From the NCBI GenBank assembly GCA_963698885.1, contig CAVOSJ010000003.1, forward strand, positions 688,105 to 752,104: a DNA stretch of 64,000 bases, in the 5' to 3' direction. The notes beneath the pieces were generated by a model. It made no database searches. It had not been told where the DNA came from and saw nothing but the letters and a program-made list of their open reading frames with translations. Position 1 is the first letter of the stretch; each line of letters starts with the position of its first letter. Below, piece after piece: positions 50,255-59,558 of this stretch. This stretch comes from JBARKJ01 sp963698885 (lineage in GTDB: Bacteria > Nitrospirota > JACRHJ01). The position numbers and the translations under genes are program-made.

Positions 50255-51266
50255 CCTGATACTCCTCTTTCTCGGAATCTTCCTTAAGCTTCGTGAATAT
50301 CATCCGGCCCGCGGTAGTCTGCAAGACGGAGGTGACCGCCACGTCCACGGTCTTCCCGATGTGCTTCCTGCCGTTTTCCACTACGATCATCGTGCCGTCG
50401 TCCAGGTAGCCGACGCCCTGACCGAACTCCTTGCCCTCCTTGAGGACGAACACCCTCATAAGCTCGCCGGGGAGGACCACGGGCTTGACCGCGTTAGACA
50501 GCTCATTGATGTTCAGTACGGTGACGCCCTGCAACTCCGCGACTTTGTTCAGGTTGAAATCGTTGGTAATGACCTTGGCGTTTTTAACCTTGGCCAGCGC
50601 CACCAGCTTCGCGTCCACTTCCCGTATCTTCGGGAAATCGTCCTCCACCACCCGCACGTCCAGACCAGCTATTTTCTGAACGCGGTGCAGGATGTCCAGC
50701 CCTCTCCTGCCCCTGGCCCTTTTCAAGGGGTCGGATGAGTCGGCTATGTGCTGGAGTTCGTGAAGGATGAACTGGGGTAGAATAAAAACGCCTTCAAGGA
50801 AGCCGGTCTCGCAGATATCCGCAATCCTGCCGTCGATTATGACGCTGGTGTCCAGTATCTTGATATTACCGGCATCCTGCGGGGCCTTGAACGCGCTGAT
50901 GGTTCTCTTGAAATCAAACTCTATACCCTTCCTCGCGCCGAACACCAGGCCGAAGTAGCCCAGCACTGCGTATATGAAGAACCTTGTTATCCCCCCGACT
51001 TCGGGCGAGATCGGCAGGTTCTTTATAGGCACGCACACAAGCGCCGCGAATATGATGCCCAGGGCGAGGCCGATAATAGCGCCAGTCAACGCCCGCACCG
51101 GGGCCTTCCTTACCGCGAGTTCAAGGACAATTGCCGCCATGCCGACGGCCAGGCCTATCCCCGCGCCGAGCGCCGTATTCCCCCCCAGGTTAGTCATCTG
51201 CGAAAATATCAGTTGTCCCATTATCGCGGAGACAATGAGAAAACATATTCTGATTACGTTAAACAT
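50238..51266 (-). CDS. PIN-TRAM membrane protein (YacL family)
   Basis: 342 residues. Four membrane segments in the first ~105 residues, then a PIN nuclease-like domain (LDTSVIIDGRIADI, later VITNDFNLNKVAEL with the acidic residues), then a C-terminal TRAM domain (GQGVGYLDDGTMIVVENGR). PIN domains are mostly RNases and TRAM binds RNA; the role of YacL is not settled. Upstream of ispD-ispF exactly as in Bacillus. Confidence 0.9.
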   Translation of the reverse strand: MFNVIRICFLIVSAIMGQLIFSQMTNLGGNTALGAGIGLAVGMAAIVLELAVRKAPVRALTGAIIGLALGIIFAALVCVPIKNLPISPEVGGITRFFIYAVLGYFGLVFGARKGIEFDFKRTISAFKAPQDAGNIKILDTSVIIDGRIADICETGFLEGVFILPQFILHELQHIADSSDPLKRARGRRGLDILHRVQKIAGLDVRVVEDDFPKIREVDAKLVALAKVKNAKVITNDFNLNKVAELQGVTVLNINELSNAVKPVVLPGELMRVFVLKEGKEFGQGVGYLDDGTMIVVENGRKHIGKTVDVAVTSVLQTTAGRMIFTKLKEDSEKEEYQVASAS

Positions 51267-51300
51267 AATAAAAAATATCCTCCAGAGAACAGATAAATTT

Positions 51301-52770
51301 TTATTCTTCCCCGGGGCTAACAGGCAGCCAGAGCGCCGAACCCTTCCTGTTTATAAGAAGGAGTACCGCGGCGCCCTTTTTGAGAGTATTAACCTCGGCA
51401 TTATACTCCTTCACGTTCCTGACGGGCTTCCTGTTAATCTCGGTTATCACGTCGCCCCTCTGAAGACCGGACTCGTCCGCCACGCTCCCCGGGTCCACCA
51501 TGACCACTATTACACCCGTGGCGTTCGGCTCCAGTCCCAGCCTGTCGATAAGTTCGGGAGTGAGGTCCTGGACGGTCACGCCCGTAAGCGCCGTAGCCGT
51601 AGCCGTCTTCTCGGCCTGCCCCGCTAACGCTTCCTTGGGCAACTCTCCCACGGTCACGGTAATGCTCTCTTTCTTTTGATTCCTTATTATTTCCACCTTT
51701 ATCTTGCTGCCGACCGCGGTAGAGGCGGCCAAGTTCCTTAAGTGCCCGGAATCCTGAACTTCTTTGCCATTAAACTCTATAATCACGTCTCCCTGCTTGA
51801 AACCGGCCTTCTCGGCGGGGCTCCCCTTAACGACCTCGCCAACCAGCGCCCCTTCGCCCACCGGGACGCCAAATTGCCTGGATAACTCCGGGGTTACGTC
51901 CTGCACCGATACTCCCAGCCAGCCCCTGACCACCTTACCCGTGCGGATCAGGCTTTCCATAACCTGCTTGGCCATCCTCGACGGCACCGCGAAACCTATC
52001 CCCTGATAGCCTCCCGTGCGCGAGAATATGGCGGTATTGATGCCTACCAGTTCACCGCGCATGTTGACGAGCGCACCGCCGGAGTTGCCGGGGTTTATCG
52101 CGGCGTCCGTCTGGATAAAGTCTTCGTAATCCTCAATGCCGATGTTGGCGCGGCCCACCGCGGAGATTATCCCCATCGTTACCGACTGGGTAAGCCCGAA
52201 GGGAGACCCGACCGCCATGACCATCTCGCCAGCCCGGAGTTTATCGGAATCGCCCCAGGTTATCGCCGGGAGGTCCTTTTCGTCTATTTTTATCACCGCC
52301 ACGTCGCTCCTGGAATCGGCGCCTATCAGCTTTGCCTTGAATTCCCGCTTGTTCGGCAGGACGACCTTTATCTCGCTGGCCCCCTCGATCACGTGGTTAT
52401 TCGTGATTATATATCCGTCGGAAGAGACTATGACGCCGGAGCCTAAGCTCCTCTCCTTGAACTCTTTATGATGTTCCGGTACTCCGAAGAACTTGTGGAA
52501 GGGGTCCTCGAAGAACGGATTTAATTGGTCTTCCGGCTTTACCGTCTTGGTTGTGGAAATATTTACGACAGTGGGCGTAACCTGCGACGCCACGTCGGCA
52601 AGGGCGTCCGAGATCTGGGTAAGCGCGGGAGATACTTTAAAAGGTTTGTCTTTCTGCGCCCTGCCGATATTCATTATATCGAGACGTGATGATATTATAA
52701 GTCCGGAAGCGACTCCAAGCGTAAGGAGCACGATTACCCCTAACCACGTTACAAGCCTTTTATGACCCAA
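51301..52770 (-). CDS. degP: Periplasmic serine protease DegP/HtrA with two PDZ domains
   Basis: 489 residues. N-terminal signal anchor (about residues 7-27), trypsin-like domain with H126 (NNHVIEG), D156 (SRSDVAVI) and S230 (NPGNSGGALV), then two PDZ domains. Degrades or refolds misfolded envelope proteins. The start is TTG at 52770 with GGAGG eight bases upstream. A promoter precedes it, so it probably heads the degP-yacL-ispDF-cysES-rlmB run. Confidence 0.93.
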   Translation of the reverse strand: MGHKRLVTWLGVIVLLTLGVASGLIISSRLDIMNIGRAQKDKPFKVSPALTQISDALADVASQVTPTVVNISTTKTVKPEDQLNPFFEDPFHKFFGVPEHHKEFKERSLGSGVIVSSDGYIITNNHVIEGASEIKVVLPNKREFKAKLIGADSRSDVAVIKIDEKDLPAITWGDSDKLRAGEMVMAVGSPFGLTQSVTMGIISAVGRANIGIEDYEDFIQTDAAINPGNSGGALVNMRGELVGINTAIFSRTGGYQGIGFAVPSRMAKQVMESLIRTGKVVRGWLGVSVQDVTPELSRQFGVPVGEGALVGEVVKGSPAEKAGFKQGDVIIEFNGKEVQDSGHLRNLAASTAVGSKIKVEIIRNQKKESITVTVGELPKEALAGQAEKTATATALTGVTVQDLTPELIDRLGLEPNATGVIVVMVDPGSVADESGLQRGDVITEINRKPVRNVKEYNAEVNTLKKGAAVLLLINRKGSALWLPVSPGEE

Positions 52771-52806
52771 TTGTATAACCTCCTTTAGTCATTTTTCCCT
52801 TCCAAA

Positions 52807-52835
52807 ATTATATCACCCGCTCCTCAAGAAGTAAA
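52807..52835 (-). promoter_or_regulatory. Promoter for degP
   Basis: On the minus strand TTTACT (52835-52830) and TATAAT (52812-52807) with 17 bases between, 37 bases upstream of the TTG start. No sigma-E type sequence was recognised. Confidence 0.6.
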
Positions 52836-52849
52836 TAAGTTATTGAGTT

Positions 52850-53406
52850 TTACGGCAATTCCTGCCCTGGAGGGCGTACTTTGCAAACTCCCCGGAGGTT
52901 CCGGTAGCGGCCATCCAGGTCGAGGCCGTACCCTACGAGGAACTGGTCCTCCACCAGAAAACCGGTATAGTCCGGATTAATCGCCGCGGTCCTCCTGGCC
53001 CGCTTGTCCAGGAGGGCGCAAACCTTTAATGTTTTTGGATTCCCTGCCTTCAGCCTCTGGATGATAACGCTCAAAGTCAGCCCCGTGTCAACGATATCCT
53101 CCACTACCAGGACGTCCCTTCCCTTCACGTCCGCCTTTAGCCAGCAATCTACCTCCAACTCTCCGGACTCTCCGTCCCGGAGCCGTAACTCTTTACTTTC
53201 AGGAAATCCACCTCTACCGGCACCTTAAGCTCCCGGATTAAATCGGAAAAAAAGATAACCGAGCCGTTCAGGACGCAGACGGCCAGGATCTCTCCCCCCG
53301 CGTAGTCGCGGTTTAGTTCCGTCCCGAGCCGCCTGACCGCCTCCGCTATTTCGCAAGGAGATATTACTTCCGCCAGTTCTCCCATGTTCTCCCATGCTCC
53401 CGGCAT
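52850..53406 (-). CDS. hpt: Hypoxanthine phosphoribosyltransferase, apparent frameshift
   Basis: 185 residues after repair; salvages hypoxanthine or guanine with PRPP. PRPP motif VLVVEDIVDTGLTL and the C-terminal FLVEDQFLVGYGLDLDGRYRNL are intact. The frame breaks near 53167, where one base is missing in the flexible-loop motif; restoring it gives the family signature SYGSGTESSGE. ATG at 53406, or an internal ATG at 53385 with GGGAG close before it. Ten bases after bioA. Confidence 0.9.
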
Positions 53407-53416
53407 GTTAATGCAT

Positions 53417-54758
53417 CTATGCCGTGGCTTTTATTATTGATTCTTCAGTGATTTTGCAAATTTTATTCAGTTCCGGCGGCGTGGATGAGAGCGGCGGCAT
53501 CAGCACTATGACGTTTCCAAGCGGGCGGATTATAAGCCCAAGCCGCCTTGCCTCGGTTATAACCCGTATCCCTATTTTCTCCTGCAATGGATACGGCTCC
53601 TTCGTGTCCTTGTCCTTCACAAGCTCTATACCTGCCATGAGCCCCTTCCGGCGCACGTCCCCCACGTGAGGAAGCTTTTTAATGTTTTCCAGCCCCGCGG
53701 AAAGACCGGCCTCTTTTTCAGGTAGGAGTTGAAGCGTCTCGTCTTTCTCGAAAACGTCCAGATTCGCAAGCGCGGCGGCGCAGGCAAGGGGGTTCGCGGT
53801 ATAGCTGTGACCGTGGAAAAAGGTTTTAAGCTGGGCATAGTCCCCCAGGAAAGCTTCATATATCTTCTCGGTAGTCATCGTGGCCGCGAGCGGCAGGTAG
53901 CCGCCGGTTATGCCCTTGGCGAGACAGAGAATATCCGGAGAGACCCTCTCGTGCTGACATGCGAATAATTGACCGGTCCTGCCGAAGCCGGTAGCGACCT
54001 CGTCCAGGACGAGCAGGATATCATACTTATCGCAAAGCTCCCGCGCCCTCGTAAGATAGCCCGCCGGATGGACGATTATCCCCGCCGCGCCCTGTACCAG
54101 CGGCTCCATCACCAGCGCCGAGATTTTGCCTTCATTTTCCCGCATCAGCCTTTCCAACTCGTCCGCGCAGGCCATGCCGCAGGAACTTCTCTCCAACCCG
54201 AGCCCGCACCGGTAGCAGAACGGGGTCGCCGCCTTGACGGTTTGAAAGAGAAGTGGTTTAAAAATCTCGTGGAACAGCTCCATCCCTCCGACGCTGACCG
54301 AACCGATGGTATCGCCGTGGTAGGCCTCCTTCAGGCAGAGGAAAAGCGGCCTGTCCTCGCCCTTTATGCTTCCAGTACTGGAAGGCCATTTTAAGACCTA
54401 TTTCGACGGCCGTGGAGCCGTTGTCGGAATAAAATACCCGTTTAAGCCCCTCCGGCGCTATATTGACCAGCCTCTCGGCCAACTCGATCCCGGGGGGGTG
54501 GGACAGCCCCAGGAACGTGGAATGGGAGATGGTTTTCACCTGCCTTATGATTGCGTCGTCTATCTCTTTCCTTCTATGCCCGTGTACATTCACCCAGAGC
54601 GAGGAGACGCCGTCAAAATAGCGTTTCCCATCAATGTCATAGAGATAGTTCCCCTTGCCTTTCTCGATTATAAGCGGCTCCCCGGCCTCCCAATCCCTCA
54701 TCTGGGTAAACGGGTGCCAGAGGTATTTCTTGTCTTTCTCCGAAAGCGGGATATCCAA
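53417..54758 (-). CDS. bioA: Adenosylmethionine-8-amino-7-oxononanoate aminotransferase, apparent frameshift
   Basis: 446 residues after repair. PLP-dependent class III aminotransferase of biotin synthesis (KAPA to DAPA, amino donor SAM). The BioA N-terminus is clear (LWHPFTQMRDWE, then GVSSLWVNVHGH), and the PLP lysine lies in LAKGITGGYLPLAA. One extra C in CCC at 54360-54362 breaks the frame; without it the text reads HKGEDRPLFLCLKEAYHGDT. The start is TTG at 54758 with AAGGAG upstream. No other bio genes are in the window. Confidence 0.92.
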
Positions 54759-54770
54759 GCGAACTCCTTA

Positions 54771-54821
54771 TTTAGATTTAAAATTAGATTTAAATTAATA
54801 CAAATGGGCGCTTCTTGTCAA
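54771..54821 (-). promoter_or_regulatory. bioA upstream region: TTGACA box and tandem 12-base repeat
   Basis: On the minus strand a perfect TTGACA (54821-54816) is followed by an AT-rich TATTAATT region near the -10 position, then two tandem 12-base units (54794-54783 and 54782-54771, TTTAAATCTAAT/A) ending five bases before the ribosome-binding site. The repeat does not match the BirA operator half-sites I know. It may be an operator for another regulator or simple low-complexity DNA. Confidence 0.45.
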
Positions 54822-54951
54822 GGAAGAGCCCGTTTATCGCTTTTCTGAAAGGCGATGGTTTTCGCGGAAGGCTCGGCGCAGTTCGGGAAGAAGGTTTTTT
54901 TTACAGGGACGTGCAGTCGATGAGCTCGAATATCGTCTATTATACGGTTCC

Positions 54952-55947
54952 TTAGGGTCTGGTCCCCTCCACCAGCACCGAGCGGTCATGGAGCCTTCTG
55001 GCATTAATCTTCCCGAACCCCGATTCCTTCAGCCAGTTTTTAAGCTCGCTTATTGTAAACGTGCGTCCGGCGTTCTGAACGAGCATGTTAATAGCGAAAA
55101 CCAGCGGCGGCGGAGGCGAGAACCTGTCGTCGTTCAGGGCATTTTCGTTTATGACGACCCTCCCGCCGGGACGCAGGATGCTGAAGACTTTTTTAAGAAG
55201 CCCCTTCGCCTTCTCGTCCGGCGCCGCGTGAAGGACCTGGGAAAGAAGGGCCATATCGAAGTCGCCGCCAATCCCGAGTTCATCCACGTCAAAGAAGGCG
55301 CACTCGGCAAGTTTCACCCTCCTGCCCATCCCATATTTCTTCACGTACTCGCGCGCCACTTTGACAGTATTGGGATAGTCCGCGAGGACGAAGCTGATGT
55401 CCGGATGCTTCCTTCCTATCGTGATAGGATACACGCCCGGCCCTCCGCCGATGTCCGCGAATTTCCTGACACCGGACAGGTCCATCTCTTCCACGAACAT
55501 TTGAGCCGTGGGGCGGCCTACCTCAAACATACCGCAGATAAAGGCCCTGTTCTCCTTTTTATCCGACAGGAGTTTTGAAGGCGCCTTTCTCTTAGGCCTG
55601 CCTTTTTTAACCACCTTGTCAAGGTTTCCCCATGACTCGTAAAGGTGGTTCATATGGCTGAATATGCAGGACAGGCTCTCATCCGAGTCTTTGCCCAGGT
55701 GCTCGTTTACTTCCGGGGTATTGTAGAGTTTCCCTCTTTTAATCTCAAGGAGCTTCAAGCCCACCAGCGCCCCGAGGAGCATCTCTGCCGCCTCCCGGTC
55801 CAGGCTTAAGGCGCTCGATACCTCGTCCGCGCTCAGACCCTTCCCGGCAAGCAGTTTAAATATCCCCAGCTCGTTCGCCGCCAGAAGTATCTTTGCGGAC
55901 TGATATCCGGACGCCATCGCCCGGAGTTTTTCCCGGTCCATGCCCAT
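54952..55947 (-). CDS. SAM-dependent O-methyltransferase, hydroxyindole-O-methyltransferase-like family
   Basis: 331 residues. N-terminal winged-helix dimerisation domain (ANELGIFKLLAGKGLSADEV), then a Rossmann methyltransferase domain with FADIGGGPGVYPITI as the SAM loop and a conserved LLSQVLHAAPDEKA block. Such enzymes methylate small aromatic or tetrapyrrole-like molecules; the substrate here is unknown. ATG directly abuts the stop of the upstream metallo-beta-lactamase gene (TAAATG), so the two are co-translated. 193 bases separate its stop from bioA with no clear gene. Confidence 0.82.
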   Translation of the reverse strand: MGMDREKLRAMASGYQSAKILLAANELGIFKLLAGKGLSADEVSSALSLDREAAEMLLGALVGLKLLEIKRGKLYNTPEVNEHLGKDSDESLSCIFSHMNHLYESWGNLDKVVKKGRPKRKAPSKLLSDKKENRAFICGMFEVGRPTAQMFVEEMDLSGVRKFADIGGGPGVYPITIGRKHPDISFVLADYPNTVKVAREYVKKYGMGRRVKLAECAFFDVDELGIGGDFDMALLSQVLHAAPDEKAKGLLKKVFSILRPGGRVVINENALNDDRFSPPPPLVFAINMLVQNAGRTFTISELKNWLKESGFGKINARRLHDRSVLVEGTRP

Positions 55948-56718
55948 TTATTGTTTCTCCTGTATTTCTATCACCATGCCGTCATATGCCAGCTCGACGC
56001 CGGAGGGCATTTCCTTCATCACGGTCTCGTAATCGAACCCATGCGCCATGTGAGTGAATATCGCCCTCTTAGGCTTCAATATCTCCACGTACTGCATCGC
56101 CTGCGAGATCGTCACGTGCGCCGGATGAGGTTCCGTCCGAAGGGCCTCAAGCACCATCACGTCAAGGCCTTTCAGGAGGTCCATGGACTCCTCCGGTATT
56201 TCGCTGAAATCCGTGACGTATGCGAAATCGCCGAAACGGTATCCGAATATCGGCAGGTCCCCGTGCATCACCTCGACGGGGATTACCTTCAACCCGAAAA
56301 GGTCGAAAGGTTCCTCGATCTCGTTCGTCGTCAGGTTCGGCTGCCAGCCGGGCTTTCCCTGCAGGACGAATATGTATTTGAAATTATCCCGAAGCACCTT
56401 CAGGGTTTCCGGGCTTCCGTAGCACGGGATGGATGAGCCCTGGAGCCAGTTGAACCGCCTGAGCTCGTCGATTCCGTTTATGTGTTCCGCGTGCGGATGG
56501 GTATAAACGACGGCATCGATATGCTCGACCCCGTTGGCGATCGACTGCGCCCGGAGGTCGGTGGCCGTGTCCACCAGGACGTTTTTATCATCCCATGATA
56601 CTAATATGGACGAGCGCAGCCTCTTGTTCCTGGGGTCGGAGGACTGGCATACGGGGCATTTGCAGGCGATCATCGGCACGCCGAAAGACGTGCCGCAACC
56701 CAAGATGGTAATTTTCAT
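55948..56718 (-). CDS. PhnP-like metallo-beta-lactamase fold hydrolase
   Basis: 256 residues. Starts MKITILGCGTSFGVPMI with an ACKCPVC cysteine cluster (C19, C21, C24), as in PhnP where it binds a structural zinc. The metal motif is H74-P-H76-A-E78-H79, with Glu where the superfamily normally has Asp, then H152-equivalent in VEVMHGD, D in YVTDFSE and H in FTHMAHG. PhnP cleaves phosphoribosyl cyclic phosphate, but no phn genes are near, so the substrate is open. The ATG lies nine bases after a TATAGT hexamer (56733-56728) with no ribosome-binding site, so the mRNA may be leaderless. Confidence 0.82.
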   Translation of the reverse strand: MKITILGCGTSFGVPMIACKCPVCQSSDPRNKRLRSSILVSWDDKNVLVDTATDLRAQSIANGVEHIDAVVYTHPHAEHINGIDELRRFNWLQGSSIPCYGSPETLKVLRDNFKYIFVLQGKPGWQPNLTTNEIEEPFDLFGLKVIPVEVMHGDLPIFGYRFGDFAYVTDFSEIPEESMDLLKGLDVMVLEALRTEPHPAHVTISQAMQYVEILKPKRAIFTHMAHGFDYETVMKEMPSGVELAYDGMVIEIQEKQ

Positions 56719-56803
56719 AATAAAAATACTATAACAAAAAAGTTTTCTCTGCGAAAGTATAATCTATTTGTTATATTTTAAGTAGGCACAGGAGACCATA
56801 ACC
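56719..56803. promoter_or_regulatory. Divergent intergenic promoter region
   Basis: An 85-base AT-rich gap between two divergent genes. TATAGT on the minus strand (56733-56728) points to the metallo-beta-lactamase gene and TATAAT on the plus strand (56758-56763) to the aldehyde dehydrogenase gene. No convincing -35 boxes were found for either. Confidence 0.4.
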
Positions 56804-58289
56804 GTGGAAATTATAAAGAACTTCATCGATGGCGAGTGGATAGAATCGTCAAACGGCGACAGCTTCGACAGCACGAACCCCGCCGACCGGCGCGATACGG
56901 TGGGCGTGGTGACGAAGAGCGGGACTTCGGATGTGGATAAGGCGTTTGACGCGGCGACGCGGGCATTCCGAAGTTGGCGGCTTGTGCCCGCGGCGAAGAG
57001 GGGGGAGATACTTTTCCGGGCGGCTGAAGGCCTCCGGCAGGACAAGACGCGTCTTGGCGAACTGGTTACGCGGGAAATGGGCAAGGTAAAGCTTGAGGGC
57101 CTTGGCGACGTACAGGAAGCGATAGATATCGGGTATTACATGGCGGGCGAGGGCAGGAGGCTCTCAGGTGAGACCGTACCGTCCGAGCTTAAGGATAAAG
57201 ACATCAAAACCGTGCGCGAGCCTGTGGGAATATTTTCAATTATCACACCCTGGAACTTCCCGATAGCCATCCCGGCATGGAAGCTGTTTTCCGCGTTAAT
57301 CGCCGGGAACACCGTCGTCTTCAAACCCAGCAAGTTCACGCCCGTGTGCGCAACGGAATTCGTCCGCAAGCTGGAGGCCGCGGGGCTTCCGAAGGGCGTC
57401 CTGAATTTGATCCACGGCACGGGAGGCGATATAGGGGAATACCTGGCCACCCACCCCCTTGCTTCCGGCCTGTCTTTCACCGGCTCCTCGGCAGTGGGAG
57501 AATCGCTTGATTTCTAAATGCGCGAGGCCCGGGCACGCCATAGCCTGCGAGATGGGCGGCAAGAACGCCATAATCGTGATGGATGACGCGGACCTTGATT
57601 TAGCGGTGGAAGGGGCGATCTGGGGCGGGTTCGGCACTGCCGGCCAGCGGTGCACCGCCGCGTCGAGGGTTATCATCCACAAGGACGTTTACGGCTCGTT
57701 CAAGGAAAAGTTCATAGCCGCGGCAAAGGGCCTGAAACTCGGGAACGGTCTTTTCCCAGGGACAGACGTCGGGCCGCTCGCATCGGACGAACAGCTTACA
57801 AAGGTCCAGCATTATGTCCAGATAGGCAGGCAGGAGGGGGTGAATATCGCCTTCGGCGGACAGCATCTGACACACGGCGACCTTGGGTACGGCTACTTCT
57901 TCGAGCCGACGATACTGGCCGAAGCGGACCCTAAGATGAAGACGTCCCAGGAGGAGATTTTCGGGCCGGTGGTCTCGCTTATAAAGGTGAAAAATTTTGA
58001 CGAAGCCATGGAGGTGGCGAACGGGGTGCAGTACGGCCTGGTCGCGTCGATTTATACGAACAATATCCGCTACTCGGCCCTTGCGGAAAGGGAACTGGAA
58101 ACGGGAATAGTTTACGTCAACGCCAGCACGATAGGGGCGGAGGTCCAGCTGCCGTTCGGCGGCGAGAAGAAGAGCGGTTTCGGGAGCAAGGAAGCCGGCG
58201 GCAGGGGCGGCGCTCTCGACTTGTTCACAAAATGGAAGACCATCTACCGGGACTACAGCGGCAAGCTTCAGAAGGCGCAGATAGAGTAA
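56804..58289 (+). CDS. NAD(P)-dependent aldehyde dehydrogenase, apparent frameshift
   Basis: 494 residues after repair. Catalytic residues are visible: N in TPWNFP, E in CEMGGKNA and the nucleophile C in GQRCTAASR. The C-terminal DLFTKWKTIYRDYSG ending resembles semialdehyde dehydrogenases such as alpha-ketoglutaric or aminoadipic semialdehyde enzymes, but the substrate cannot be fixed. The frame breaks near 57501 (an extra A); repaired, it reads AVGDRLISKCARPGH. The start is GTG at 56804 with GGAG nine bases upstream. The stop overlaps the aminotransferase ATG (TAATG). Confidence 0.88.
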
Positions 58290-59558
58290 TGGACGCAAAG
58301 GAATACTTAAAGACGCACCTGACGCGTGCATGGGGATTTACCACGGATATCACCGTGGAGCGCGCGGAAGGGATCTACCTGTACGCCAAAGACGGCAGAA
58401 AGTTTATAGATTTCACTTCCGGCCACGCGGTAATGAATATCGGCTACAGCCATCCTAAAGTCGTCGAGGCGGTAAAGGCCCAGGCCGAAAAGTTTTTCCA
58501 TTCGGGTTCGATATTTTATTACGACTCCCTGGCTGGCGCTGGCGGAAAAATTGTCGGGAATAACTCCGCCGGGCATGGACAGGTTCTTCTTCTCCAACTC
58601 CGGGTCCGAGGCCGTCGAGGGCGCAATAAAGCTCGCGCGTTACAAGACGGGAAGGAAGGTCTTAATCTCGTTCAACGGGGCGTTCCATGGCAGGACGATG
58701 GGCGCTCTCAGCTTAACGTCCTCGTCCTCGCGTTACCGCAGCCGTTATGAACCGCTCCTCCCGTCCGTGTATCAGGTTGACTACCCTTACTGCTTCCGCC
58801 GTCCCTGCGGCGGTGACAAAGAGACGTGCGAGCTGAGCTGCATCGGAGAGATTGAACGGCTGTTCGCGCACATCGTCTCGCCCGAAGACATTGCGGCCTT
58901 TATCATAGAGCCGGTATTGGGCGAAGGCGGGTACGTCCCCGCGCCGGAAAGTTTCCTGCGGGCGTTGCGCGAGATATGCGACGCTCACGGGATACTCCTG
59001 ATATTCGACGAAGTCCAGAGCGGGATGGGGCGCACCTGCAAGTGGTTTGCGCTGGAGCACTATAACGTCGTCCCGGACATAATGACCGTCGCCAAGGGCA
59101 TCGCCTCAGGACTGCCTCTGTCCGCAATAATCTCGCGGGCGGATTTGATGGACGACTGGGAGGCCGGCGCCCACGGCACGACCTTCGGAGGCAACCCTAT
59201 TGCGTGCGCCGCGGCCTCCGCGACTATAGACGCCATAAAGGAGGAGCACCTCCTGGAGAAGGCGGAGAAGCTGTCGCGCGGGGTTTACAGCCGTCTCTTT
59301 GCATTGCAGGAGAAGGTAGGCTCGATCGGCGACGTGCGCGGGCTTGGGTACATGATCGGCATAGAGTTCATGCGCAAAGGGGAGCCGGACGGAAATGCCG
59401 TGAAAAAGATAAAAGAGGAATGCTTTAAAAAGGGCCTCATCATCCTGGAAGCGGGGACGCATAGAAATGTCATAAGGCTTGCACCCCCGCTTATAACATC
59501 TCCCGACGAGATGGACGAGGCGCTGCATATATTCGAGGAGGCCGCGCTTACGCTATGA
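58289..59558 (+). CDS. Class III (acetylornithine/GABA-type) PLP aminotransferase, apparent frameshift
   Basis: 422 residues after repair. N-terminal DFTSGHAVMNIGYSHPKV, FFSNSGSEAVEGAIKLAR, LIFDEVQSGMGRTCK, and the PLP lysine in MTVAKGIASGLPLSA. One extra T at 58534 breaks the frame; without it the text reads YDSLAALAEKLSGITPPGMD. Together with the preceding aldehyde dehydrogenase it could turn an omega-amino acid into its semialdehyde and then the acid (GABA- or lysine-like degradation). The exact substrate is not determined. Stop overlaps the next ATG (ATGA). Confidence 0.87.
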
